A DNA stretch of 64,000 bases from Thermoplasmata archaeon. Lineage in GTDB: Archaea > Thermoplasmatota > Thermoplasmata > Sysuiplasmatales > Sysuiplasmataceae. Positions 6,457-14,847 of this stretch are shown in pieces. The position numbers were made by a program, and so were the translations under genes. Position 1 is the stretch's first letter. The number at the start of each line of letters is the position of its first letter. Where the stretch lies: NCBI GenBank assembly GCA_021806165.1, contig JAJZXY010000002.1, positions 1 to 64,000 of the forward strand, given 5' to 3'. Below the pieces are notes generated by a model, which made no database searches, was not told where the DNA came from, and worked only from the letters and a program-made list of their open reading frames with translations.

Positions 6457-9264
6457 ATGGCGCGAAAGGGGCTGTTTGCCGCACTGCTTGTGATTCTCCT
6501 GCTGGCAGGATTATTCACCTCCCAGTCATCAGGGGGTCCCTCTGCGGACGGGCCATCTTTGGAGGCGCGGGGCGCGTTACCCTTCCACGCTGCGGATGGA
6601 GGGCGGACGGGCACCCTCGCACCTGCTGCGCAGCCAAATTCGATCACCATCCCAAACGCCACACTTGGCGCCTCGGCCTACAATCCCGGCAACGGTCTGC
6701 TCTACGTGCTTGATGGTGCCAACTCGACCGCGGCTCTCGTGTCGCCCTCCGGTCAGGTAACATTTATATCGACAGGCGGCAGCGGTCCGTCTGCCATTGT
6801 TTTCGACCCGGTGGACAACTACACCTACATTTCCAATTCCTATTCGGATTCGGTGGCAGTCCTCGGCGTCTACGGCATACTTGCAGTCCTGCACGTGGGC
6901 ACGCATCCTGTGTCGATGGCGGTAGACACGTCAAGCGGGGAGGTGTATGTGCTCAATGGCGGTTCGGACAATATCTCGGTGATCGGCGGTTTATCTGTCA
7001 CATCCACGATTTCGCTCGGAGCCCAGGCTCCGCCGGCCGGCTACGCTTCCGCTGTCATGCAGAACGCGCATACGACCTCATCTTACATCACATATGACAG
7101 CGCAAATGGCTGCATCTATGCAGTTGACATCTTCAGGTATGTGACCGACGTGGTGAAGGGGAGCGCTGTTGTCGCTGTGGTCAGCACAGGCTCAGCCGGC
7201 GGATACTGGACAACAGGCACGGGCAGCTATCTCCCTGTTTCTGTGGTTGCCGACCCTATGAACGGGTATGTTTATGAAACGAACCCGATGGCGGGCAACC
7301 TGACCGTCGTGGGTAACAGCGGTATCATAGCCACACTCCATACGGCAGACTACTTGAACGGCCTTGCATACGACCCTGCACTGGGCCACGTGCTCCTCCT
7401 GCAGGCAAACGGTAGCATCGGTGTTGTTGACGGGCTGAGGATATCGGGCAACCTGAGCGCGGGACTGGAACCGGTGTCAGGCACGTTCGACACCGCTGCG
7501 GGCCGATTCTACATTGTCAACCGGGGAAGCTCCAACATCACGCTCCTGGCTCCAGCCAGCCTGAACACATATGCTGTGACCATCAGCGAAAGCGGTCTTC
7601 CGGCAGGCACACTGTGGTCTGCGGGGGTGGATGGCCTCACCGAAGCTGCAAACTCCACTTCATTCTCATTCGCGCTGGCAAACGGCACATATTCATACTC
7701 AATCCAGGAGGTCCAGGCAGCGGGCGGGGAAGCGTATCTGCCGGGCAGCTTCTCAGGCTCGCTCGCCATTGCCGGCGCACCGGTATTTCTCAACGTCACA
7801 TTTTCACTGCATCCTGCATACAACCACACCTTCAGGGAGAGCGGACTTCCTTCCGGCACATCCTGGTGGATAAACACCTCGACGGGCATTTCACGGGAGT
7901 CGCAGGGTTCGGCGCTCAATATCACAGTCCCCGGCGGCCTGTATACCTACGAAGCGCAGACGGGGAGCAGGTCATGGTATGCTCCGGCCGGCTCCTTTGA
8001 CGTCACGGGCGGCCAGAACGAAACAAATGTCACTTTCACACTCTTCGAGAACACGCTGGATGTTTCCATCTGGGACTACAATGTAAGCCAGTCCCCCTAC
8101 CCTTCCTCCATCCCGCTGCCTGTCTATCTCAATTTCTCAGACGGCCAGTCTTATGAGGCCGTGTGGAATGCTTCGTCTCCTCCGGCATTCCTTCAGGTAA
8201 TGCTGCCAAACGGAACTTACGGTTACTCCCTTTCAGCACTTTCTGGAAGGATTTCGGGAATTCTCAGCGGTATAACGTATGTCAACGAGGCCTTCGCCAG
8301 CGTGTTTTCGCTGCCTGGCGGCGCCAGCAGCATCGCTTCATATGAACCACCCGGCTCACACATAACTGCAACCGGACTTCTCAGCCAGACGCTTGTCCAC
8401 GCACTCTTCACCGAACACGGTCTGCCTGCGGGCAGCGCCTGGAACCTGACAATCCAGGGCAGTTTCGCCGGCATCCGATATAATTCATCGGTGGGATATG
8501 GCTTCGGTGAACCTGTCAGCACCCAGTACGGCGTTTACCTGTTCAACGGCACATACAGCTTCATGGCCAGATCGCAGGACCGGCATTTTCATGCTGTATA
8601 CGCAACTTTCACGGTGAACACAGCCGCGGGGCAGTCACCTGGCTCCGTCAGCACGCTGAACTTCTCTGTCACTTTCACCCCTGTGCTGTATCCCCTATCG
8701 GTGAGCGAGTCGGGCCTTCCCTCTGGATACAGCTGGAGTCTGAGGCTGGGCAACACTACATACACATCCACAGGCCAGTCCATTACGCTGTCCCTCCCCT
8801 ATGGCGACTACCAGTACAGCTTCAACAATTCGTCCCTCTACTATCCACAGACGCCTTCAGGCAGCATTGCAGTTGACGGACCTGCTGTCATCAGCGTCTC
8901 GTATTACGAGTTCGCTCAGATTATAGGGATTATAGGACAGCCGGCCATCCCCTCCAGTCTTCCCCTTACCTACGATGTTGCTGTAACGGTCAACGGCGCC
9001 GCAATACAGTATTCAGGCGGCTACTTCAACCTCTACGTGACCGCCGGCTACTACAATGTGACATTCTCCGCCCCGAGCGGTGTCGAGCATTTCAATCTCA
9101 CACTCGGTCCCGGTCAGACCGCTGTCCTCACATACCATCCGGCCCGGGGGGCACCATACCCCCACGCGTGGGGCCTTCTGCTGCCTGCTCTGCTCGCAGC
9201 CGCGGCCGCAGTGGAGGCGGTGCTTATCGCCGCCCTGGTGAGGAAGGGCAGGGTGAGGCTGTAG
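6457..9264 (+). CDS. Secreted, membrane-anchored surface protein with YVTN-type beta-propeller and ESGLPSG repeats
   Basis: A 935-residue exported protein. It has a signal peptide (MARKGLFAALLVILLLAGLF) and, at residues ~65-365, about seven repeats of the type 'YDPANGxVYVxNxxSxxVxVI', consistent with one seven-bladed propeller. Four modules follow, each opening with a sequence like ISESGLPAGTLW (near residues 375, 458, 650 and 748), a repeat common in Thermoplasmata and other archaeal surface proteins. There are many N-x-S/T sites for glycosylation. A final hydrophobic segment and RKGRVRL tail anchor it in the membrane, facing outward. It is likely part of the cell envelope, for adhesion or binding. 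A short AT-rich box before the ATG suggests a leaderless mRNA. Confidence 0.85.
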   Translation: MARKGLFAALLVILLLAGLFTSQSSGGPSADGPSLEARGALPFHAADGGRTGTLAPAAQPNSITIPNATLGASAYNPGNGLLYVLDGANSTAALVSPSGQVTFISTGGSGPSAIVFDPVDNYTYISNSYSDSVAVLGVYGILAVLHVGTHPVSMAVDTSSGEVYVLNGGSDNISVIGGLSVTSTISLGAQAPPAGYASAVMQNAHTTSSYITYDSANGCIYAVDIFRYVTDVVKGSAVVAVVSTGSAGGYWTTGTGSYLPVSVVADPMNGYVYETNPMAGNLTVVGNSGIIATLHTADYLNGLAYDPALGHVLLLQANGSIGVVDGLRISGNLSAGLEPVSGTFDTAAGRFYIVNRGSSNITLLAPASLNTYAVTISESGLPAGTLWSAGVDGLTEAANSTSFSFALANGTYSYSIQEVQAAGGEAYLPGSFSGSLAIAGAPVFLNVTFSLHPAYNHTFRESGLPSGTSWWINTSTGISRESQGSALNITVPGGLYTYEAQTGSRSWYAPAGSFDVTGGQNETNVTFTLFENTLDVSIWDYNVSQSPYPSSIPLPVYLNFSDGQSYEAVWNASSPPAFLQVMLPNGTYGYSLSALSGRISGILSGITYVNEAFASVFSLPGGASSIASYEPPGSHITATGLLSQTLVHALFTEHGLPAGSAWNLTIQGSFAGIRYNSSVGYGFGEPVSTQYGVYLFNGTYSFMARSQDRHFHAVYATFTVNTAAGQSPGSVSTLNFSVTFTPVLYPLSVSESGLPSGYSWSLRLGNTTYTSTGQSITLSLPYGDYQYSFNNSSLYYPQTPSGSIAVDGPAVISVSYYEFAQIIGIIGQPAIPSSLPLTYDVAVTVNGAAIQYSGGYFNLYVTAGYYNVTFSAPSGVEHFNLTLGPGQTAVLTYHPARGAPYPHAWGLLLPALLAAAAAVEAVLIAALVRKGRVRL

Positions 9265-9354
9265 CACCGACAGGACCTGCTTGATGCGACGGGCTACAAA
9301 ACGGATTTATATGGTGGGCGGGAGATAGGCAGAGAGGAATGGTGGCTACAGTCG

Positions 9355-9528
9355 ATGCTCTGCAAGAACTGTGAGAAGTGGTACGGGGCCGACGATGACG
9401 GTTTCGGCCCATGCAGTATAAAGAACAGCCGCGGCGACCGCCGCTACATTACATTCTCCTTCCACAGGTGCGATGAAATATACAGGGATGTGCCGGATGA
9501 AGCATCCTCCCCCCACGTGATTCCCTGA
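9355..9528 (+). CDS. Small Cys-rich, zinc-ribbon-like protein
   Basis: A 57-residue frame starting MLCKNCEKWYGADDDGFGPC, with a further Cys near residue 39 (FHRCDEIY). The C-x2-C plus two later cysteines suggest one zinc site. TTTATATG at 9305-9312 is a good TATA box, placing transcription start near 9335, and GGTGG at 9341-9345 may act as a ribosome site. Function is unknown; small zinc-ribbon proteins of this size are often nucleic-acid or protein partners. It sits alone between the surface protein and the translation cluster. Confidence 0.55.
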   Translation: MLCKNCEKWYGADDDGFGPCSIKNSRGDRRYITFSFHRCDEIYRDVPDEASSPHVIP

Positions 9529-9610
9529 CCTCAAGTGCTTTGCGGGCTGCCGCCGGGCGCGCACAACCTCCCCGGGAAAGTTTTAAGCCTGTTGGAATGG
9601 TATTCCTTGT

Positions 9611-9700
9611 CACACCAGCCCCCGTAGGCGATGGGGGATAGTCCTGCAGTTGTGGGCTGGTGTTGCCTGCTGGTCAGCAGGGCCTGGCTGTCTCCATCCT
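9611..9700 (+). ncRNA. Candidate structured non-coding RNA
   Basis: The stretch folds into two strong hairpins and has no coding frame. Bases 9612-9621 (ACACCAGCCC) pair perfectly with 9654-9663. Inside, GTAGG (9624-9628) can pair with CCTGC (9643-9647) around a purine-rich loop. A second hairpin, CCTGCT-ggtc-AGCAGG, spans 9666-9681. TTTTAAGC at 9581-9588 would put transcription start at about 9611, exactly at the first stem. It could be a free-standing small RNA or a leader element of the aIF1A operon, but that operon has its own TATA box at 9718, which favours a separate transcript. No known Rfam family is recognised. Confidence 0.4.
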
Positions 9701-9717
9701 TTATCACTTGCGCAATG

Positions 9718-9725
9718 TATATAAT
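9718..9725 (+). promoter_or_regulatory. TATA box of the aIF1A operon
   Basis: TATATAAT predicts transcription start near 9748. The short leader carries GGAG at 9762-9765, seven bases before a TTG start at 9773. Confidence 0.6.
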
Positions 9726-9772
9726 TGAGGGGTCGATACTATGGACCAGCACAACTTAAACGGAGATTCAAC

Positions 9773-10150
9773 TTGAGTATCAAGAGCAACAGAGAGAGGC
9801 AGGCGCGCTTCGAGAGCAGGCAGGAGTCAATAGTCGAAGGGGAAGAGGGAACAGACACATTCATGCGCGTTCCGCTGCCCAGGAGGAATACAGGAGAGAT
9901 GCTCGCGGTGGCTGATCAGCTGCTGGGCGGCTCCAGGATCCGGGTCCAGTGCGCAGACGGCAAGGCGCGCATGGGAAGGATACCGGGCAAGATAAAGAAG
10001 AAGATGTGGATAAGAGAAGGGGATCTGGTTATAGTCCGCCCGTGGGATTTCCAGGAGGACAAGGCAGACATACTCTACAGATACACAAAGACACAGTCAT
10101 CCTACCTCAGCAGGAGGAACATGATTCCGAAGGGAATCAATGTTTTCTGA
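9773..10150 (+). CDS. eif1A: Translation initiation factor aIF1A
   Basis: A 125-residue OB-fold protein. It helps recruit initiator tRNA and scan or accommodate mRNA on the 30S subunit. Family features are GEMLAVADQLLGGSRIRVQCADGK-like strands (split here by length), then RMGRIPGKIKKKMWIREGDLV and the VRPWDFQEDKADILYRY segment. The open frame extends upstream to 9725, but TTG 9773 follows a GGAG ribosome site and gives a normal-length protein, so I choose it. It is the first gene of the ribosome-biogenesis cluster, followed 24 bases later by the RIO1 kinase. Confidence 0.9.
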   Translation: MSIKSNRERQARFESRQESIVEGEEGTDTFMRVPLPRRNTGEMLAVADQLLGGSRIRVQCADGKARMGRIPGKIKKKMWIREGDLVIVRPWDFQEDKADILYRYTKTQSSYLSRRNMIPKGINVF

Positions 10151-10173
10151 AAGCATTTTCCGGACTGATTTGA

Positions 10174-10953
10174 TTGCCATCCAGAAGTGACGAGGAGAGA
10201 TACCTCAGGGTCCTGGAACCATACCAGAAGAGGCTGAAGGGCTCAGATGACAGGAAGGTGTTCGACCAGTTCTTCGACAGGAGGACGCTGATGAGCATCT
10301 ATGACATGATGAATGACGGCATACTCTCCACTGTCGACTTTCCTGTCGCCACTGGCAAGGAGGGCGGTGTGTTCAAGTGCACATCAGCAGACGGCTCCCC
10401 GCTGGCGCTGAAGATATACAGGATTTCAAACTCCACCTTCAGGGCGCTGGCCGCCTACATAGCAGGCGACGAGAGGTTCAGGGGCATAACAGGCAACTTT
10501 GCCAAGACAATAGGCATGTGGGTGCAGAGGGAATACGTGAATCTGGAGCGGTACCACAGCACCGGCCTGCCTGTGCCGGCTCCGATAGCGAGGCGGGAGA
10601 ATCTTCTGGCGATGGAATACCTGGGCGATGTGAATGGACCTTCGCCACTGCTCAAGGACTATCCTGTCTCCGGGGAAGAAGCGCGTACATTCTACTCAAT
10701 AGTTCTTGATTTCATGATAAGGGGATACGGAGAGGCGGGCCTGGTGCATTCGGACCTGAGCCAGTACAACATCATGGTCCACCGGGGCACACCCTATGTG
10801 ATAGACTGCAGCCAGGGTGTTACTGCCAGGCACCCCAACGCCATCGATTTCGTGAAAAGGGATTTGAACAATGTGAACAGATTCTTCAGGCTGAAAGGAG
10901 TTGCCGTAATGGATGCCGAAGAGCTGCTGCAGACCCTGAGGAGGGGCAGCTGA
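10174..10953 (+). CDS. rio1: RIO1-type serine/threonine protein kinase
   Basis: A 259-residue atypical kinase acting in late 30S subunit maturation. The nucleotide loop is TGKEGGVFKC (RIO1 has STGKEANVY), the ATP-binding lysine is K80 in LALKIYR, the catalytic Asp is D194 in VHSDLSQYNIM, and the metal-binding Asp is D211 in VIDCSQG. It starts at TTG 10174. It lies between aIF1A and the KH-domain protein and abuts the latter with essentially no gap, a conserved archaeal pairing (RIO1 with a Dim2/Pno1-like KH protein). Confidence 0.92.
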   Translation: MPSRSDEERYLRVLEPYQKRLKGSDDRKVFDQFFDRRTLMSIYDMMNDGILSTVDFPVATGKEGGVFKCTSADGSPLALKIYRISNSTFRALAAYIAGDERFRGITGNFAKTIGMWVQREYVNLERYHSTGLPVPAPIARRENLLAMEYLGDVNGPSPLLKDYPVSGEEARTFYSIVLDFMIRGYGEAGLVHSDLSQYNIMVHRGTPYVIDCSQGVTARHPNAIDFVKRDLNNVNRFFRLKGVAVMDAEELLQTLRRGS

Positions 10954-10954
10954 C

Positions 10955-11524
10955 ATGCAGTACCTGCGCGTTCCATCAGAGAGGATAGCAGTCCTGCTCG
11001 GAAGGGAGGGCAGGGTCAAAAGGAAGGTCGAACAGGAGACGGGGGTCACGATCTCGGTAGATTCGGCGGAGGGGGACGTTGAAGTCGACGGCAGTTCATG
11101 CCCCGACCCTGTCATGGAACTCAAGGTCACATCATTCGTCAACGCGATTGGCCGGGGCTTCTCCCCGGACCGCGCCCGCCGGCTTCTCCAGGAGGACAAT
11201 TTCCTGGAGACTATGCACATCTCAGACTACGTTGGAGGCAGGAAGAACAGGCTCCAGCGCATGAGGGGCAGGCTGATAGGGAAGTCTGGAAGGGCAAGGG
11301 AAACGATCGAGCAGCTCACTGAAACGTGGATTTCGGTGCTGGGAGATACAGTCGCCATTATAGGGGATCCGGTGGAGATAGAGCTCGCAAGGGCAGGCAT
11401 CGACATGCTCCTTCGCGGAAGCGAGCATTCGGCTGTATTTCATTTCCTTGAGCACAGGAGGAGGGAGCTCAAGCTGAAGGAGCTGATGTATTCTGAAGAA
11501 CCGGAGTGGCCTGAAGGAACGTGA
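10955..11524 (+). CDS. KH-domain RNA-binding protein (Pno1/Dim2-like)
   Basis: A 189-residue protein with two KH modules. The first (RVPSERIAVLLGREGRVKRK, residues ~5-24) and second (RLIGKSGRARETIEQLTETW, ~residues 106-125) carry the GxxG loops GREG and GKSG. Eukaryotic homologues bind the 3' end of pre-18S rRNA and recruit the dimethylase Dim1 (KsgA), which is encoded 2.5 kb downstream here. It follows RIO1 by one base. The C-terminus is a basic helix (HRRRELKLKELM). Confidence 0.88.
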   Translation: MQYLRVPSERIAVLLGREGRVKRKVEQETGVTISVDSAEGDVEVDGSSCPDPVMELKVTSFVNAIGRGFSPDRARRLLQEDNFLETMHISDYVGGRKNRLQRMRGRLIGKSGRARETIEQLTETWISVLGDTVAIIGDPVEIELARAGIDMLLRGSEHSAVFHFLEHRRRELKLKELMYSEEPEWPEGT

Positions 11525-11566
11525 GCCCATTGATGGCAGGGCAGCAGCCATGGGCGGGGTGATGGA

Positions 11567-12811
11567 ATGCATCAGCTGATTGAGCTCATAGGCGGCGATG
11601 CAGCTGGCGCTGTGGAAGCGCTTTCTGCCTTCAGTCTGTGCACCAGGTGCACTGGAAGGCTCTTCGCCAGGCGCCTCCACGGCATGGATAATGCGCTAAT
11701 AGGGTCGAGGGTGAAGGAGCTGTCGGGTCTGGCCGACCCGGGAGATGAGGAGTGCTACCTCTGCCATGGCCTTTTCAAGAAACTGGATGATCTGGCATCA
11801 ATACCACTGCAGGAGCTTTCCGGGTGGGAGTTTGAAACGCTCTGGGTCGGATCCAGGCTGGAATTCGGCACACGGCAGAGGGAGGAGGAGATACTTGCCT
11901 CACACCCATTCCCCGATGCCGAACCATTAAAGGTGGAGGTCAACAGGGAGCTGGGGAAGAGGCTCAGCGTCCTCACTGGCAGGGAGGGGCGTATGACAAA
12001 TCCGGACATGCTTGTTATAATCGACACGGCATTCCGCACCTTCGAGCTCGACCCGTCACCGCTGTTCATATATGGCAGGTACAGGAAGCTGGTCAGGGGA
12101 ATTCCACAGACTAGGTGGCCGTGCAGGAAGTGCCACGGCAGAGGCTGCTCCTACTGCGGCAACAGAGGCAAGATGTACGAGACCAGCGTGGAGGAGCTCA
12201 TTGCGCCACCACTGATGGAGGCGTCAGGCGCAACGGAGCACTTCTTCCATGGGATGGGGAGGGAGGATATTGATGCGGTGATGCTGGGAAGCGGACGCCC
12301 CTTCATAATGGAGCTGAGCAGGCCACGCAGGCGCAAATTCGGCCTTGCGGAGGTGCAGATGGGCATCAACAGGCTTAACGAGGGGCGAGTCGAGGTGGCC
12401 GACCTCAGGCCCTCTTCGAAGGAGGAGGTGCGTGAACTGAAGGCTGCCGCGCCCGTCAAGAAATACAGAATCACATTCAGGACCTTGAGCAAAATTAATA
12501 AACAACTACTTGGTGAGGTTGTTTCGAAGCTGAGCGGAGCAAAGCTCGCACAGAGGACACCAGTGCGCGTTTCCCACCGCCGTGCCGACATAGTGCGCGA
12601 GCGGACGGTTTACAGTTGCAGCCTGTCATCTTCCGAAGGGAATGTGATAACGCTGGAGATTGAGGCCGAGTCGGGCACGTATATAAAGGAGCTGGTCACG
12701 GGCGACGGCGGACGGACGGTCCCGAGCGTGGCAGGGCTGCTGGGTGCCGAGTGCGAGGTTGTTTCACTTGACGTTTCAGAAGTAAACACAGGAGCCGGTG
12801 AAAAATGGTGA
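11567..12811 (+). CDS. pus10: tRNA pseudouridine(54/55) synthase Pus10
   Basis: A 414-residue enzyme that makes pseudouridine at positions 54 and 55 of tRNA. An N-terminal zinc module (CTRCTGRLF and CYLCHGLF) is followed by a THUMP-like region and another Cys pair cluster (CRKCHGRGCSYCG, ~residues 187-199). The catalytic part has GREDIDAVMLGSGRPF, with the nucleophilic Asp near residue 236, and a C-terminal SGTYIKELVTGDGGRT motif. The last codons overlap the start of L21e, so the genes are co-transcribed and probably translationally coupled. This is the usual archaeal Pus10-L21e-RpoF neighbourhood. Confidence 0.93.
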   Translation: MHQLIELIGGDAAGAVEALSAFSLCTRCTGRLFARRLHGMDNALIGSRVKELSGLADPGDEECYLCHGLFKKLDDLASIPLQELSGWEFETLWVGSRLEFGTRQREEEILASHPFPDAEPLKVEVNRELGKRLSVLTGREGRMTNPDMLVIIDTAFRTFELDPSPLFIYGRYRKLVRGIPQTRWPCRKCHGRGCSYCGNRGKMYETSVEELIAPPLMEASGATEHFFHGMGREDIDAVMLGSGRPFIMELSRPRRRKFGLAEVQMGINRLNEGRVEVADLRPSSKEEVRELKAAAPVKKYRITFRTLSKINKQLLGEVVSKLSGAKLAQRTPVRVSHRRADIVRERTVYSCSLSSSEGNVITLEIEAESGTYIKELVTGDGGRTVPSVAGLLGAECEVVSLDVSEVNTGAGEKW

Positions 12812-13098
12812 AGGCGTCCAAGGGACTGAGGCGGAGGTCGAGGTACATAATGCGCAAGAGCCCCCGATCAAGGGGGAATCCGCCAGTCGCGAGGATAATA
12901 AGGAAATTCGAGATTGGGGAGAAGGTCAATATAAGGCTTGAGCCCAGCGAGCGCTCCGGTGCACCTCACCTGAGATTCCAGGGCAGGACAGGAGTGGTTG
13001 TCGGGGTGCAGGGCAGGGCCTACAAGGTCAGCGTAATGGACGGCGGGAAGGAGAAGATTATATTATCGAACGCCGTTCACTTACTGAAGGCAGAGTGA
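12805..13098 (+). CDS. rpl21e: Ribosomal protein L21e
   Basis: A 97-residue basic protein of the 50S subunit. It starts MVKASKGLRRRSRYIMRKSP and contains the SH3-like barrel segment HLRFQGRTGVVVGVQGRAYK. Length is normal for the family. It overlaps the 3' end of pus10 and the 5' end of rpoF, showing a tight operon. Confidence 0.95.
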   Translation: MVKASKGLRRRSRYIMRKSPRSRGNPPVARIIRKFEIGEKVNIRLEPSERSGAPHLRFQGRTGVVVGVQGRAYKVSVMDGGKEKIILSNAVHLLKAE

Positions 13099-13424
13099 CG
13101 CAAATGGCGACCGATCGTTTCGTGAGTCTGTCGGAGGTGAAGCAACTCTTGACAAAGGAGTCGAACCAGCGTGAGCTGTCCACGGAACAGAAAGTCGCAC
13201 TGGACCATGCCCAGAAATTCTCAAGCATGGGGGCAGACAGCGCAAAGAAGCTGCACAAGGCACTTGCCGCCCTCGGTTTTATCAGCGAGCAGAACATTGT
13301 GAAAATAATGGACCTGCTTCCTGTGACGCCGGAGGATGTGAGGCTTGTCTTTTCCAAGGAGCGCCTCACACCGGAGAAGAAGCAGATTGAACAGATCATA
13401 GAAATTGTTCAGAATTCCGTGTAG
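13095..13424 (+). CDS. rpoF: DNA-directed RNA polymerase subunit F (Rpb4)
   Basis: A ~107-109-residue helical protein that, with subunit E (Rpb7), forms the stalk of archaeal RNA polymerase. The C-terminal HRDC-like part (ALAALGFISEQNIVKIMDLL, then TPEDVRLVFSKER) is characteristic. The start is either GTG 13095, overlapping the L21e stop, or ATG 13104; both keep the conserved core. The stop is TAG inside the DUF655 gene start region. Confidence 0.9.
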   Translation: MTQMATDRFVSLSEVKQLLTKESNQRELSTEQKVALDHAQKFSSMGADSAKKLHKALAALGFISEQNIVKIMDLLPVTPEDVRLVFSKERLTPEKKQIEQIIEIVQNSV

Positions 13425-13986
13425 GCAGGTGGTCTCTCTGGAGGACTATGCCTACATACTGGATTATCTACCGCAGGGGTCACCCTCCGAACGCGGCTTC
13501 AAGCATGAGCCCGTGGCATTTGCCATAGGAGGAGAGGAGTTCAAGCTCTTCGAACTGATTCCCAGGCCCGGTGTCTCGATCTCCCCCGGTGACCGCGTCT
13601 ATATCGGGAAGGACATGGAGTTAAGACAGCACATACTCCATGTGAAGCGAAGGCTTTCATATGATGAACTGACCTCGAATGGCCAGTCGGAGCTGCCTCA
13701 TACGCTTGAAAGGGTGGTCATGGACAGCGAGCAGCGCTTCGTCAGATTCTTCAACGAGGCGCAGGCGATAACCACCAGGCTGCACACACTCGAACTTCTC
13801 CCTGGCCTGGGGAAGAAGAGCATGTGGGCCATAATAGACGAAAGGAGGAAGCAGAAGTTCACCAGCCTGGACGACGTCCAGAAGAGGGTGTCCACGGTCC
13901 ACCACCCGGCAAAGATTGTGGCGAAAAGGATAGTGGAGGAGCTGTCCAACCACGAGCAGAAGTACAGGCTGTTTGTGGCAAGATAG
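13405..13986 (+). CDS. DUF655 helix-hairpin-helix protein
   Basis: An archaeal conserved protein of about 190 residues. The N-terminal half is an OB-like domain (YAYILDYLPQG, then PGDRVYIGKD), and the C-terminal half has a helix-hairpin-helix, LELLPGLGKKSMWAIIDER. The open frame begins at TTG 13405 inside rpoF; GTG 13429 is an equally good start nearer the conserved EDYAYILDY. It is nearly always found between rpoF and ksgA in archaea, implying a role in RNA binding or ribosome maturation; that role is inferred from context. Confidence 0.85.
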   Translation: MFRIPCRQVVSLEDYAYILDYLPQGSPSERGFKHEPVAFAIGGEEFKLFELIPRPGVSISPGDRVYIGKDMELRQHILHVKRRLSYDELTSNGQSELPHTLERVVMDSEQRFVRFFNEAQAITTRLHTLELLPGLGKKSMWAIIDERRKQKFTSLDDVQKRVSTVHHPAKIVAKRIVEELSNHEQKYRLFVAR

Positions 13987-14000
13987 GCGCTGGTCGGGTA

Positions 14001-14804
14001 ATGGATGTAAGGAAGGTTAAGGAGACGCTTGCCGACATAGGCGTGTTTCCAGACAGGAAGTTGGGCCAGACATTTCTAGTGGACGAGGCCGTGGCTGTAA
14101 GGGAGGCTGAAGAGGCTGGAGTATCCTCGTCGGGCACAGTCCTTGAGATCGGCCCAGGTCTCGGCATACTGACCTCGGAACTGTGCAGGCGTTCGCGCAG
14201 GGTGGTCGCTGTCGAGAAGGACAGGAGGCTGGCGCAGTACCTCTATGAGGAGGTCGGCGCAGCCAACCTTGCCGTCATAGAGGGCGATGCTCTTGAAATA
14301 CAGCTCCCGGAGTATGACGCGGCTGCAGGAAACCTGCCCTATTCATCCTCCTCCCCTATTATATTCAGGCTCGCAGGAAATGGAATGAGGAGGGGGCTTT
14401 TCATGATACAGAAGGAGGTGGCGGCCAGGGCGGCCGCTGTGCCTTTTACAGCAGAATACTCGCGCATGAGCGCCTCACTGCAGCGCATGTACACAGTGGA
14501 ATACCTGTTCGAGGTGGGCCACTCCCACTTCTATCCTGTGCCAGATGTGGATTCGGCCGTCATAAGGCTATCGCGGAAAGACGGGGCTGCGGACTGGCCC
14601 GAATTTGACGCATGTATCACCGCCCTCTTTTCACAGCGCAGGAAGACAATACATTCGGTTCTGAGGAAATCCTCTTCCGCTTACGCTTCAGCCGGGACCA
14701 AGGCACCCTATTCGGACAGGAGGGTGGAGGAGCTGACAATTGCACAGATGGAGGAGCTTGTCAGATGGCTCGGGGATAATGGCATCCGCCTTTCGCTAAG
14801 CTGA
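14001..14804 (+). CDS. ksgA: 16S rRNA adenine dimethyltransferase KsgA/Dim1
   Basis: A 267-residue enzyme that dimethylates two adjacent adenines in helix 45 of 16S rRNA, using SAM, in late 30S assembly. The start is ATG 14001; upstream in-frame codons overlap DUF655 and do not look like KsgA. Seen: KLGQTFLVDEAV (N-terminal RNA-binding 'GQNFL' motif), SAM motif I VLEIGPGLGILT, motif IV NLPYSSSSP (family NLPYxISSP), and the C-terminal rRNA-binding region FSQRRKTIHSVL. It works in the same pathway as the upstream RIO1 and KH proteins. Confidence 0.94.
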   Translation: MDVRKVKETLADIGVFPDRKLGQTFLVDEAVAVREAEEAGVSSSGTVLEIGPGLGILTSELCRRSRRVVAVEKDRRLAQYLYEEVGAANLAVIEGDALEIQLPEYDAAAGNLPYSSSSPIIFRLAGNGMRRGLFMIQKEVAARAAAVPFTAEYSRMSASLQRMYTVEYLFEVGHSHFYPVPDVDSAVIRLSRKDGAADWPEFDACITALFSQRRKTIHSVLRKSSSAYASAGTKAPYSDRRVEELTIAQMEELVRWLGDNGIRLSLS

Positions 14805-14847
14805 TAAACAGGGCAGAGGATAGACCGCAGAGGACGGTGTTTCATCA

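Noticed and set aside
9611-9700. H/ACA guide RNA, fluoride riboswitch or SRP RNA
   Set aside because: No ACA box follows the lower stem, and the GGCGATGG stretch lacks the rest of the fluoride consensus. There is no SRP GNAR loop. I keep it only as an unassigned structured RNA.
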